Assembly (NCBI GenBank): GCA_031763025.1
Contig: JASSKH010000006.1
Span: forward strand, 9,049,691 to 9,113,690
DNA: 64,000 nucleotides
From: Macrocystis pyrifera
Taxonomy: Eukaryota; Sar; Phaeophyceae; Laminariales; Laminariaceae
Direction of reading: 5' to 3'
In this document: positions 33,879 through 45,800 of the stretch, piece after piece
How positions within the stretch are numbered: position 1 is the stretch's first letter
Layout: the number at the start of each line of letters is the position of its first letter
The notes under the pieces: model-generated
What the model was told of the DNA's origin: nothing
Databases searched by the model: none
What the model saw: only the letters and a program-made list of their open reading frames with translations
Program-made: the position numbers and the translations under genes

Positions 33879-35716
33879 TGTCTTGTGTCTATTGTGCATG
33901 TTGTATGTTGCCAGTACGTTTTTTTGGGGTTTTCAATTGCCTTTTTGCATACAAACCTACGTCAAAGCGTTTATTTATTTTTTTACTCATCCGTGCTCGT
34001 TCTTTCCCCTTCGTGCGTTGGCTCGGCTCCTCTTACACACAGTGCACGCGAACGCGCACATGCACAACTGTTTGCGGGACGTGAAGCACACGATTTCTGT
34101 GTGTACATGTTTTGGTGACCCCACGTACTCATTTTGCTCATTTTCGGCTGCCGCTGCTGCTGCTGCTGCTGTCAGCGCCACGCCATGAGTGCTGCTGCTT
34201 GCTGCTGTGCACCTGCTTCTCCTGTGCACTCGCTGCTGCTGTAGTGCTGCTGCGTTGTTGCCGTGCTGTGCACCTGCTGCCCCTGTGCACTTGCTGCTGC
34301 TGTATGTAGTGCTGCTGCGTTGTTGCCGTGCATTATGCTGGAAGCGTACATATTCTAGGATCGTCAATTCCGTAGGTTTTGCGATGGCGGCATACCAGGG
34401 TACATGCTTTTTTTCTTCCTTATTTTCATATTGTTGCTATGCTGCTGCTGCTGCTGCTGCTACTGCCAACGCTGCGGCGATTCGTTGCAGCTTCTGTTGC
34501 TGCTAATACTGTTGTAGCTGCTTCTGCTGCTGCTGCTGCTAATGCTGCCGCAATATCCGCTGAATGTTCGTATATACTCGGATTACTGTTTTTCTTGGTC
34601 GTTTTTGTACCCAAAATGGTTCCTTTTGATACGTGAAAAAATATTTTTGTCGTTTTGCTCCTGCATTTTGCGTACGTATCGTATATACTCGGATTACTGT
34701 TTTTCTTGGTCGTTTTTGTACCCAAAATGGTTCCGTTTGATACGTGAAAAAATAGTTTTGTCGTTTTGCTCCTGCATTTTGCGTACGTACTTCAATTTCT
34801 CGTTTTTTTTTGGCTTGGTTATTTTCATATATATCGTTGCTATGCTGCTGCTGTGGTGCTGCTGCGTTGTTGCCGTACATCATGCTGCACTTGTGTATGT
34901 ACATATTTCGGTATCTTCAATGAAATTCCGTAGGTTTTGCGATTGCGGCATTGCAGGGTACATACTTTTTTTCTTCCTTATTTTCATATCGTTGCTATGC
35001 TGCTGCTGCCAACGCGGATTATTGTTTTTATTGGCCGTTTTTGTACCCAAGTGTTTTTTTTTTATACGTAAAAAAATATTTTGGTCGTTTTGCTCCTGCA
35101 TTTTGCGTACGTACTACTTTTTCTCGTATTTCGTACTGTTGCTATGCTGCTGCTGCTGCTGCGTTGTTGCCGTGCAGCATGCGGAGGTGGGTCTATAGTG
35201 AGGTACCAAAAATACTTTTCGGACGGCCTCGGGGTACATACTTTTTCTGTCCCTTCTTTTCATATCGTTGCTATGCTGCTGCTGCCAACGCTGTGGCGAT
35301 CCGTTGCTGCTTCTGCTGCTGCTGCTGCTGCTGCTCTGCTTTTAGTGCTGCCGCAATATTCACTGAATGTTTGTATGTACTCGGATAATTGTGTTTCCTG
35401 GTTGTTTTGTGGCGCTGCCGCTGTTGCCGTACATCATGCTGGACATGATTTGTGTGTTATTACACTTAAACTTGTGCGTGTGTACATATTTCTGTATCGT
35501 CAATGATTTTTCTTGTGGCGCTGCTGCGTTGTTGCCGTACATCATGCAGCACGTGATTTGTGTGTGTACTGTACTACACTTGTGTGTGTACATATTTCTG
35601 TATCGTCAAGGAAATTACGTACTTGCTGCTTCTGCTGCTGCTGCTGCTGCCGTCGTATAGCAAGCGATTACGTACTGTTCTTGTGCCGCTGTAGAGTAGT
35701 ACAAATAATGAACTCT

Positions 35717-36305
35717 GCCCCCCCCCCCCCCCCCCGTCCCCCGTCCCCCGCCATCCCCTGCACGCCCACTCCCGCCCCGCGCACCCTATATGTTTACTTC
35801 GACCAGGTCCGTGGCAAGTGCTACAACTGCCGCCTGACGGACTCCACCATCAAAGACGGAGACATCATCATCAAGCGCAAAAAGACTCCCTTCCATTTCG
35901 CCTGATCCAGGGCTTCGCGGAATTCCGAAGCAGTACGCCAAGCAGATTGTCGCCATCCAGGACGAACGAAAGGAAACAAATTGTTTCCCACATTTCCCAA
36001 AATCACAATTATTTCTTCCCACACATGTCCAACGGGTTCAACAGCGAACAGATCCACATTCTGGGCCTCCCGCCTCGTTACTACAGCATCCTGGAAGACT
36101 ATTTACATATCATGTCTCATCCAAACTCCTATGCTGGCTACATCGAAATCGCGGCCGCCCAGCAACTATACAACATTTCCATAACCGTTGTCGTTGCCGG
36201 CATTGCTGCTTTCTCTCCTGTCCCAAACCTTCCTTTAAACAACACAGCCTGTATGTTGTATATCATCTACATGCCAAGTACTACTCCACTCTCTCCCCAC
36301 ACTGA
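35717..36305 (+). pseudogene. Zinc-finger-like and OTU-like segment, unit 3
   Basis: The finger frame meets TGA directly after PFHFA (at 35903-35905), so the last zinc ligand Cys is lost. The OTU frame has Tyr at the nucleophile position, and a 2-bp insertion in AACAACACAGCC (about 36240) shifts it before the His motif; CAC is also TAC there. Clearly broken. Confidence 0.55.
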
Positions 36306-36805
36306 TGAAATATGTTATTATTATTTTTATTAGACGAATGTCATTCTTACTCTTGCGTCACCCGATCTTACGTTTCACATTACATTCATAAATAAACGCG
36401 ATTATTACATCCTTCACCGTTTCTTACACAAATACATTTAGTTTGGTTGGCTTTGGGCTATGTCGCCAATTAATTGCAGTTGTATGTACACGAGACGACG
36501 GAATACCCACTCCGAAGGAAAGCCTTGTAGATACAACTATAATTACGATTTTTGAGGTCGTTGTCACTTGCTAGCTCTTGGCAGACAGACCGACCAGCCC
36601 TTCTTCTTTGAAACAGCCGAACAGCCAAACAACCTTTCTTCCTTCTTTGAAACAGTCGAACAGCCAAAAAACCTTTCTTCTTTCTTCTTCGCCAAACAGC
36701 CAAACAACCTTTCTTTCTTCTTTCTTCTTCCGCAAACTGCCAACCAATAGACAGCTCTTCGCACGGCGCCTAAAAGAGGCGTCTCGCCTTCGACGAACGG
36801 CATAG

Positions 36806-37184
36806 ATGGGTGCAGCTGTCGGCGGCCAAGCTGCTGCTGTCGGTGGCGAACCTGCTGGTGCTGCAACCCTCGCCTCTCCCTTCTCCACGCCCCCCAAGCT
36901 CACCTCCCCCTCGTCGAGAGGCGCGTGGTCCTCGCCCTCTGGCAAGAGAGCGGCAACGACAAAGACCGACCTGGTGCCGGCTGTTGTTTGCGACCAGTGC
37001 ACGGACCAGCACTTGGTCAAGAACTCCGCGCCTGGTGGCAAAAACGTGGCCTTCGCCACCTGCAAGGATCTCACCTGCGTGGTGGCGGGATCATCCTGAC
37101 AGGGCAACCGACTGCGAGTTCTGTGCTCGCCCGATCAAGGAAGGGACTGTCTCGTACTCCCTCGAGACTGCTGACAGTGGTGAG
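36806..37184 (+). pseudogene. Cys-rich segment, unit 4
   Basis: The only unit with an ATG at the expected place (36806, CATAGATGGG). It gives a 97-residue frame starting MGAAVGGQAAAVGGE, Ala/Gly/Ser-rich, then CDQCTDQHLVKNSAPGGK and CKDLTCVVAGSS, stop at 37097-37099. The second CxxC-x4-IKEG segment follows in another frame and ends at a GTGAGT site (about 37180). If any unit is still expressed, this one is the best candidate for the first exon. Confidence 0.5.
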
Positions 37185-38907
37185 TGTCTTATGTCTATTG
37201 TGCATGTTGTATGTTGCCAGTACGTTTTTTGGGGGTTTTCAATTGCCTTTTTGCATACAAACCTACGTCAAAGCGTTTATTTATTTTTACTCATCCATGC
37301 TCGTTCTTTCCCCTACGTGCGTTGGCTCGGCTCGTCTTAGGCACAGTGCACGCGAACGCGCACATGCACAACTGTTTGCGGGACGTGAAGCACACGATTT
37401 CTGTGTGTACATGTTTTGGTGACCCCACGTACTCATTTTGCTCGTTTTCGGCTGCCGCTGCTGCTGCTGCTGCTGCTGTCAGCGCCACGCCATGAGTGCT
37501 GCTGCATGCTGCTGTGCACCTGCTTCTCCTGTGCACTCGCTGCTGCTGTAGTGCTGCTGCGTTGTTGCCGTGCTGTGCACCTGCTGCTCCTGTGCACTTG
37601 CTGCTGCTGTATGTAGTGCTGCTGCGTTGTTGCCGTGCATCATGCTGGAAGCGTACATATTCTAGGATCGTCAATTCCGTAGGTTTTGCGATGGCGGCAT
37701 ACCAGGGTACATGCTTTTTTTCTTCCTTATTTTCATATCGTTGCTATGCTGCTGCTGCTGCTGCTGCTACTACCAACGCTGCGGCGATTCGTTGCAGCTT
37801 CTATTGCTGCTAATGCTGTTGTAGCTGCTTCTGCTGCTGCTGCTGCTAATGCTGCCGCAATATCCACTGAATGTTCGTATGTGTTCGGATTACTGTTTTT
37901 CTTGGTCGTTTTTGTACCCAAATGGTTCCTTTTGATACGTGAAAAAACATTTTTGTCGTTTTTTGCTCCTGCATTTTGCGTACGTACTGCAATTTCTCGT
38001 TTTTGGCTTGGTTATTTTCATATATATCGTTGCTATGCTGCTGCTGTGGTGCTGCTGCGTTGTTGCCGTACATCATGCTGCACTTGTGTATGTACATATT
38101 TCGGTATCGTCAATGAAATTCCGTAGGTTTTGCGATTGCGGCATACCAGGGTACATACTTTTTTTCTTCCTTATTTTCATATCGTTGCTATGCTGCTGCT
38201 GCCAACGCGGATTATTGTTTTTATTGGCCGTTTTTGTACCCAAATGTTTTTTTTGATACGTAAAAAAAATATTTTGGTCGTTTTGCTCCTGCATTTTGCG
38301 TACGTACTACTTTTTCTCATATTTCGTATTGTTGCTATGCTGCTGCTGCGTTGTTGCCGTACATCATGCGGAGGTGGGTCTATAGTGAGGTACCAAAAAT
38401 ACTTTTCGGACGGCCTCGGGGTACATACTTTTTCTCTCCCTTCTTTTCATATCGTTGCTATGCTGCTGCTGCCAACGCTGTGGCGATCCGTTGCTGCTTC
38501 TGCTGCTTCTGCTGCTGCTGCTCTGCTTTTAGTGCTGCCGCAATATTCACTGAATGTTTGTATGTACTCGGATAATTGTGTTCCTGGTCGTTTTGTGGCG
38601 CTGCTGCGTTGTTGCCGTTCATCATGCTGGACATGATTTGTGTGTCTATTACACTTAAACTTGTGCGTGTGTACATATTTCTGTATCGTCAATGATTTTT
38701 CTTGTGGCGCTGCTGCGTTGTTGCCGTACATCATGCTGCACGTGATTTGTGTGTGTACTGTACTACACTTGTGTGTGTACATATTTCTGTATCGTCAAGG
38801 AAATTACGTACTTGCTGCTTTCTGCTGCTGCTGCTGCTGCTGCCGTCGTACAGCAAGCGATTACGTACTGCTCTTGTGCCGCTGTACAGTAGTACAAATA
38901 ATGAAAC

Positions 38908-38908
<1 letters not shown>

Positions 38909-38944
<36 letters not shown>

Positions 38945-39497
38945 TTTCCCTGCACGCCACTCCCGCCCCGCGCACCCTATATGTTTACTTCGACCAGGTC
39001 CGTGGCAAGTGCTACAACTGCCGCCTGACGGACTCCACCATCAAAGACCGAGACATCATCATCAAGCGCAAAAAGACTCCCTTCCATTTCGCCTGCTCCA
39101 GGGCTTCGCGGAATTCCGAAGCAGTACGCCAAGCAGATTGTCGCCATCTAGGACGAACGAAAGGAAACAAATTGTTTCCCACATTGCCCAAAATCACGAT
39201 TATTTCTTCACACACATATCCAACGGGTTCAACAGCGAACAGATCCACATTATGGGCCTCCCGCCTCGTTACTACAGCATCCTGGAAGACTATTTACATA
39301 TCATGTCTCATCCAAACTCCTATGCTGGCTACATCGAAATCGCGGCCGCCCAGCAACTATACAACATTTCCATAACCGTTGTCGTTGCCGGCACTGCTGC
39401 TTTCTCTCCTGTCCCAGACCTTCCTTTAAACTACAGCCTGTATGTTGTATATCATCCACATACATGCCAAGCACTACTCCACTCTCTCCCCACACTG
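38909..39497 (+). pseudogene. Zinc-finger-like and OTU-like segment, unit 4
   Basis: 36-C tract, then the finger (CYNC ... FHFAC) intact. The OTU frame keeps Tyr at the nucleophile position, and a 4-bp CATA insertion (about 39460) throws it out of frame before HYS. The end therefore reads on into the AT-rich tail. Confidence 0.55.
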
Positions 39498-39589
39498 ATG
39501 AAAGATGTTCTTCTTATTATTAGACGAATGTCATTCTTACTCTTGCGTCACCCGATCTTACGTTTCACATTACATTAATAAATAAACGC

Positions 39590-39880
39590 GATTATTACAT
39601 CCTTCACCGTTTCTTACACAAATACATTTAGTTTGGTTGGCTTTGGGCTATGTCGCCAATTAATTGCAGTTATATGTACACGAAACGACGGAATACCCAC
39701 TCCGAAGGAAAGCCTTGTAAACGCTATCATTACATCCTTCATCGTTTTTTACACAAATACATTTAGTTTGGTTGGCTTTGGGCTATGTCGCCAATTAATT
39801 GCAGTTATATGTACACGAAACGACGGAATACCCACTCCGAAGGAAAGCCTTGTATGTATATATATATATATATATATATT
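39590..39880 (+). repeat. 129-bp direct duplication followed by (TA)n
   Basis: The AT-rich unit tail (ATTACATCCTTCACCG ... CCACTCCGAAGGAAAGCC) is present twice in tandem (39590-39718 and 39719-39854), then (TA)n at 39855-39879. Single copies end units 1 and 3 (about 29697-29830 and 36399-36530); unit 2 lacks it. Confidence 0.9.
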
Positions 39881-40190
39881 CATCATCACTTTTACTTTCC
39901 AGCCTACTCGTAGGAGGTTTTACCCTCGACGATCTTTTGGACAAGCCGTGGTCACAGGTGTCGTCCCTTCTCCCCCCCGGTACGTGCCTTTAGTTTTTAT
40001 CGCGCATAGGGTTCAGCATTCCCACTGCTCGTCGACTTTCGACGAATGTACAGCTAACTCACGCTCTCGCGCTTTCCGCTAATCAATTTTATGCAAGAAA
40101 AAGTCCCTACGAGCATGCACTCGGTGAGACTCGAACTCACGAAATTGATCTTGATAGGCTCGCGGACCACCTACCAAGCCACCGGGGACG
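39879..40190 (-). mobile_element. tRNA-derived SINE
   Basis: Near full-length copy in reverse: tail side next to (TA)n, body with GGTCACAGGTGTCGTCCCTT, head ending GGTGAGACTCGAACTCACG (perfect T-stem) and CCACCTACCAAGCCACCGGG. Close to the copy at 47608. Confidence 0.93.
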
Positions 40191-40418
40191 AGCTTCACCA
40201 AAATGACGGCGTATAGGTATTGATAATAGATGTTCGTTCGTGTTGGTTCAGCACAACAAAACAGAGTAATCCGTATTCGCCCAGCATGATGCATCGCAGA
40301 TATGACTATTAATACTACTGTTATTACTGAGGTCGCGCCTCACTACCACCTATTACTATTAATAGCAGTAGTGGTGTAATGTAACAACAGCAGTAGTAAG
40401 GTTGTCAACCCCGTGCAT

Positions 40419-40750
40419 GTTTTTTTTTTTTTTTTTTTTTTTTCATCACTTTTACTTTCCAGCCCACTCGTAGGAGGTTTTACCCTCGACGATCTTCTGG
40501 ACAAGCCGTGGTCACAGGTGTCGTCCCTTCTCCCCCCTGGTACGTGCCTCTATTTTTTGTCGCGCATAGGGTTCAGCATTCCCACTGCTCGTCGATTTTC
40601 ATCGAATGTAGCCAACTCACGCTTTCGCGCTTTCCGCTTACCAATTTTTTATGCAAGAAAAAGTCCCTATGAGCATGCACTCGGTGAAACTTGAACCCAC
40701 GAAATTGATCTTGACAGGCACGCGGACCACCTATCAAGCCAACGGGGACG
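40419..40750 (-). mobile_element. tRNA-derived SINE with 24-nt tail
   Basis: Poly(T) at 40419-40443 (A tail on the minus strand), then the body and head of the same SINE, with a slightly diverged T-arm (GAAACTTGAACCCACG). Only 98 bp separate it from the plus-strand copy at 40849, so the pair forms a large inverted repeat. Confidence 0.93.
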
Positions 40751-40848
40751 CCGGATGTAGCATTGTAGTATTCATCACAGAAAGAGTAGTGCTGAGTTCC
40801 TCCTGACTACCATGTCTGAGGTTTCCGCCAAGAACAATGTATATATGA

Positions 40849-41164
40849 CCGGCGTCCCCGGTGGCTTGGTAGGTGGTCCGCGAGCCTATTAAGATCAATT
40901 TCGTGAGTTCGAGTCTCACCGAGTGCATGCTCATAGGGACTTTTTCTTGCATAAAATTGATTAGCGGAAAGCGCGAGAGCGTGAGTTAGCTGTACATTCG
41001 ATGAAAATCGACGAGCAGTGGGAATGCTGAACCCTATGCGCGATAAAAACTAAAGGCACGTACCGGGGGGGAGAAGGGACGACACCTGTGACCACGGCTT
41101 GTCCAGAAGATCGTCGAGGGTAAAACCTCCTACGAGTGGGCTGGAAAGTAAAAGTGATGATAAA
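40849..41164 (+). mobile_element. tRNA-derived SINE, reference copy
   Basis: 316 bp. The tRNA-like head has box A at 40862-40873 (TGGCTTGGTAGG) and box B GTTCGAGTC at 40907-40915. The T-arm GTGAG-TTCGAGT-CTCAC is perfect, while the acceptor arm does not pair, so this is a SINE and not a tRNA gene. The body is about 220 bp and the tail is TGATGATAAAA. It splits a tandem unit between ATGTATATAT and its repeat, giving a probable target duplication. With no ORF it needs a LINE for movement. Confidence 0.93.
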
Positions 41165-41190
41165 AATATATATATATGTATATATATATA

Positions 41191-42480
41191 CGTGTGTTAA
41201 CTATGACTGACTCCCTTTTCCTGTTTCGGCTTGCGACGCCCCCGAGCTTTCACGTTACCAACGTCCCGAAGGGTTACCTTGTGCATACATATATGCATCA
41301 AGGTGTTCAAATTATTCTGTCCGTACTACATGTATCGTGATGAGCAGCAATGTCGGTGCAAGGTACCCATTTTTTATGCAAGAAAAAGTCCCTATGAGCA
41401 TGCACTCGGTGAGACTTGAACCCACGAAATTGATCTTGACAGGCACGCGGACCACCTATCAAGCCAACGGGGACGCCGGATGTAGCATTGTAGTATTCAT
41501 CACAGAAAGAGTAGTGCTGAGTTCCTCCTGACTACCATGTCTGACGTTTCCGCCAAGAACAATGTATATATACGTGTGTTAACTATGACTGACTCCCTTT
41601 TCCTGTTTCGGCTTGCGACGCCCCCGAGCTTTCACGTTGCCAACGTCCCGAAGGGTTACCTTGTGCATACATATATGAATCAAGGTTTTCAAATTATTCT
41701 GTCCGTACTACATGTATCGTGATGAGCAGCAATGTCGGTGCAAGGTACCCATTTTTTATGCAAGAAAAAATCCCTACGTATGAGCATGCACTCGGTGAGA
41801 CTTGAACCCACGAAATTGATCTTGACAGGCACGCGGACCACCTATCAAGCCAACGGGGACGCCGGATGTAGCATTATAGTATTCATCACAGAAAGAGTAG
41901 TGCTGAGTTCCTCCTGACTACCATGTCTGACGTTTCCGCCAAGAACAATGTATATATACGTGTGTAAACTATGACTGACTCCCTTTTCCTGTTTCGGCTT
42001 GCGACGCCCCCGAGCTTTCACGTTACCAACGTCCCGAAGGGTTACCTTGTGCATACATATATGCATCAAGGTTTTCAAATTATTCTGTCCGTACTACATG
42101 TATCGTGATGAGCAGCAATGTCGGTGCAAGGTACCCATTTTTTATGCAAGAAAAAGTCCCTATGAGCATGCACTCGGTGAGACTTGAACCCACGAAATTG
42201 ATCTTGACAGGCACGCGGACCACCTATCAAGCCAACGGGGACGCCGGATGTAGCATTGTAGTATTCATCACAGAAAGAGTAGTGCTGAGTTCCTCCTGAC
42301 TACCATGTCTGAGGTTTCCGCCAAGAACAATGTATATATACGTGTGTAAACTATGACTGACTCCCTTTTCTTGTTTCGGCTTGCGACGCCCCCGAGCTTT
42401 CACGTTACCAACGTCCCGAAGGGTTACCTTGTGCATACATATATGAATCAAGGTTTTCAAATTAATCTGTCCGTACTACA
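41191..42480 (+). repeat. ~384-bp tandem array containing SINE heads
   Basis: CGTGTGT(T/A)AACTATGACTGA starts units at 41191, 41573, 41959 and 42341 (periods 382, 386, 382). Each full unit contains a 5'-part SINE in reverse (about 41377-41476, 41755-41862, 42143-42245), limited to the tRNA-like head and a short body. The last unit is cut at 42480, where the LINE 5' flank begins. A leftover of an earlier unit lies at 40751-40848. Confidence 0.93.
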
Positions 42481-42757
42481 GAAGTACCAGGTACCAGGTA
42501 CGTATCGTACCGGTATTGTTTTTTTATAGGGTTCGTTTTTGATGACCTACTCGAACGGTACGTACAACACTAGATTCGAAACATCGAAGTTTCAATAGAT
42601 GAATAAATGTGACGTACCTGTCAAGGTGCACCACGTACTCTTACTTCCCACGGCCTGCCCCGTCCTTGGGGTGGGCCGAGGAAGCCCGCAAGGACTTACA
42701 GCGGTCTAGCAGCAGCCACACGGGCATCGAGCCTCGGGCTGGGTAGAGAGGGAACCT

Positions 42758-42800
42758 CGCGCGGTCTGGCGAGTGAGCTGTTCACTCTAAGGACCGCGCG
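42758..42800 (+). promoter_or_regulatory. Nested hairpin just upstream of the LINE start codon
   Basis: The outer stem is CGCGCGGTC (42758-42766) with GACCGCGCG (42792-42800), perfect over 9 bp. The inner stem is GAGTGA (42771-42776) with TCACTC (42782-42787). It ends 11 nt before ATG 42812. It could control translation or be part of an RNA processing or ribozyme fold; function is inference. Confidence 0.6.
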
Positions 42801-42811
42801 GGGTGGTGGTG

Positions 42812-45800
42812 ATGAGTTTTATTTTTAACCCGGAAGCCGAGGAGTTCATCCCCGAGGCAGGACGGGTACATCACCACAGCAGAGAGCGCTGCGTGGGTAA
42901 CCTGGGGAGAGGAGAGGCTGGCCACCGCGTGGGTACGCAAGCGCGACAGGAAGGATGGGGGTGTCGGAGTTGGCTGGGACGGCTGCACCCAACCAACGGA
43001 AACCAAGGCGCGAACCGGGCTACAAAGCGGAGAGCCAATATTATCATAGAGAAAAAGAAGAGACAAAAAAAGCAAAAAAGGAGGAGGGGACGAGCCTCTC
43101 GTCGGCTGGCAAAAAAAGCAGCACGCGAGGCTCGTAAGAGGCGGAAGGCGGCACTTGTGGTGGTAGCGACCTACAATGTGCGTACCCTGGCCGTAAAGGG
43201 GAAGAACGGGTACGGGCATGACGAGTGCGTACTTGCGAAAGGACGGCAACTCGGTTGTGACTTCATTGGTCTGCAGGAAACCCGACGGTCCGGCAACACG
43301 AGATTTCGTGCAGCTGGATACCAAGTTTTTTGTTCAGGTCAGGAAAAAACAGCAGCGAGACAAGGGTTGTATGGGGTAGGTTTAGCAGTAAAAGACTCAA
43401 TATGCCGTACGTCTAAGTTCACTCAGCAGTTTATTGACGAACGACTTATGTCTATGCGCTTTGAGTTGGACGGTCGGTGCGATGCGGTTAATTTCGTCGT
43501 TGCGTACGCCCCAACTGATTGTACCAAAGACTCCAAGCAGAAAGGCATGTTCTGGCGAAAGTTGGAGGACCTGGTTGAGCAGATTCCTGCTAAAGAGTGT
43601 TTGTTTGTGCTTATAGATGCCAATGGGCGAACTGGGGGGAGGATAGAAGGGTGCGGTGATGATGAATGTAGGGTGCTCGGAGCATACGGACGAGATGTTC
43701 GTAGTGATAACGGCAAACGGCTTTTGTCGTTCGCTACCAGTTGCAAGCTAGCGCTCACCAACACATTTTTCAGCACGCGCAAGGGCGGAATATCGCATAC
43801 ATACAACGGCACCAGCCTGAATGATCGTAAGCGAATCGACTACATCCTAACTCGTCAAGTCCACCGACCTAGAGTACATAATGTTACAGTCGTCTCACAG
43901 CCCCCACCACCTGCTAAGGCTGATTCAGACCATAACATCGTGTACATCAAGGCCCGACTTAGTGGTCACTTTTCGTCTAACCGAAGATTGCTGAAACCCC
44001 CAAAACGCCGAGAATTCGACAGGCAGCTTTTCTTATCCGATGGAGAGCGTCGACACCGAATAGTCGAGAGGGTCGTTTCCACTCTTAACCAACCTACCCA
44101 GCCTCGTAACACGTCTGGCATGGTTGAGTTTTTCACCACAACTGTCATGAATGCTGTTGAGAAAGAGGTGCCACCTCCACCACGTCGCCACCACCGAAAC
44201 GGTTGGTGTGAGACCCCCGAAACGGTGGCCGCTTTCAAAGTAGCATGGACAGCGAGGGAGGATGCGAGACAGCTCCTGCGTGTCTACCCCCGAGATAGTA
44301 CAGCGTGGAAGAAGTTGAGATCCGCCTGTGCGAATCTGCAGGAAGTGGTCGCCGCAGGAGTCAATGCGTATTTTGAAGAGTACCTCGCTGAAACCGAGAA
44401 ATTCCTCGCGAGTTCCGATCAACGAGGGTTCTACAAGCACCTGAAGAGTACGGTAGGGTTGCAAGGTACGAAAGCGAGGAGTGAACAGTTTATCATGGAC
44501 GAGGATGGCACGCTGTTGCGAGATCAAGCGCGAATTCGTGAAAGATGGGCGGGGCACTACCACAAACTATTGAACACGAAATCGCTGAAACTTGACCCCA
44601 CGATCATCGACCTAGTGCCACCACGACCGCTGAAACTATCCCTTGGAAATGAACCATCCATTGACGAGATGATGGAAGCAGTGAAGGGTATGTCAAACTG
44701 GAAAGCCGTTGGACCAGATGGTCTCCCGGTCGAAGTACTGAAACTTGACCACCCCGCTTTCGTGCAGTATTTTCACAGTATCCTTGTTAACGTTTGGGTA
44801 ACGGGAGAAGTCCCCCAGCAATGGAAAGATGCGATCATAAAAACCCTTCATAAAAAGAAGGATAGAACTGATTGCAACAACTACAGAGGTATTTCGCTTG
44901 TTGCTCACGCAGGCAAGGTGTTGCTGAAAATCGTTGCGTCCCGTCTAAGCAGCTACTGCGAGACCGAGCATATACTCCCTGAAGAACAGTGTGGCTTCCG
45001 CCCCGCACGGTCAACAGTCGATATGCTGTTTGTCGTGCGCCGGTTGCAGCAGCTCGGGCGGCAGAAGAAAATCCCCCTGTACATGTGCTTTATCGACTTG
45101 CAGAAAGCGTACGACTCTGTCGACCGAGAACTGTTGTGGGAGGTACTCACACGCCTTGGTGTACCAACCAAGATGCTCACAATCATTCGCAATTTTCACG
45201 AAGGCATGCGGGCTCGCGTGCGTGCGGATGACGGTGAATACTCGGACTGGTTCAATGTAACCCAGGGACTGCGGCAAGGCTGCGTACTATCGCCGTTACT
45301 GTTCAACGTGTTCTTCGCCGCTGCGATACACATCGTGCTGGTACGCTTCAGCAAAGACGAATGCATCGTAAGGGGTTTAGTTCATCTCGAAGAGGACAGG
45401 GTTGTCGGAAAAGAGGAACCGTTGGCATGCGTGCAAAGGGCTGTGTGGGGCATGTTGTATGCAGACGATGCAGGAATAGTCTCGAAGTCGGCGGAAGGCC
45501 TTGCGAGAATGATGACAGTCATCGTGACTGTCTTCGAAGCAGTAGGTCTCACGGTATCCGAGAAGAAGACAGAGACGATGCTCCTACGAACACCGGATCA
45601 GACGTTTACTACCTCACCGCTCGCGATCGAAGCTGCAGGCCAAAAGTATAAACAGACGACCCAGTTTTTGTACCTAGGAGGCATTATCCACGAGAACGCT
45701 GACCTCTCCTTCGAAATCGAGCGACGAATCCGTCTGATGCGGGCATGCCTCAAACGGTATGGTCCGGAACTGTACGATAGGACGAACGCACCGCTAGGTC

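Larger units (their letters stand above)
18637..39850 (+). repeat. Four tandem ~3.3-kb units
   Basis: The same block order starts with ATACAACTATAATTACGATT at 18637, 29835, 33225 and 36531. Spacing is 3,306 and 3,390 bp for units 3 and 2. Unit 1 spans 11,198 bp, which becomes 3,300 bp once the Copia element and one target duplicate are removed. Order within a unit: AACAGCCAAACAACC repeats, a Cys-rich coding segment, CTG-rich sub-repeats (recurring GCTGCTGCGTTGTTGCCGT and CATATCGTTGCTATGCTG), a poly(C) tract, a zinc-finger-like and OTU-like segment, then an AT-rich tail. Each unit looks like a decayed gene copy rather than a simple satellite. Units differ by small indels and by a 307-bp insert in unit 2. 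Confidence 0.93.

Noticed and set aside
40862..40920. Possible tRNA gene
   Set aside because: Box A, box B and the T-arm are present, but no acceptor or anticodon arm pairs, and the same head is joined to a conserved body and A tail in several copies; it is a SINE.
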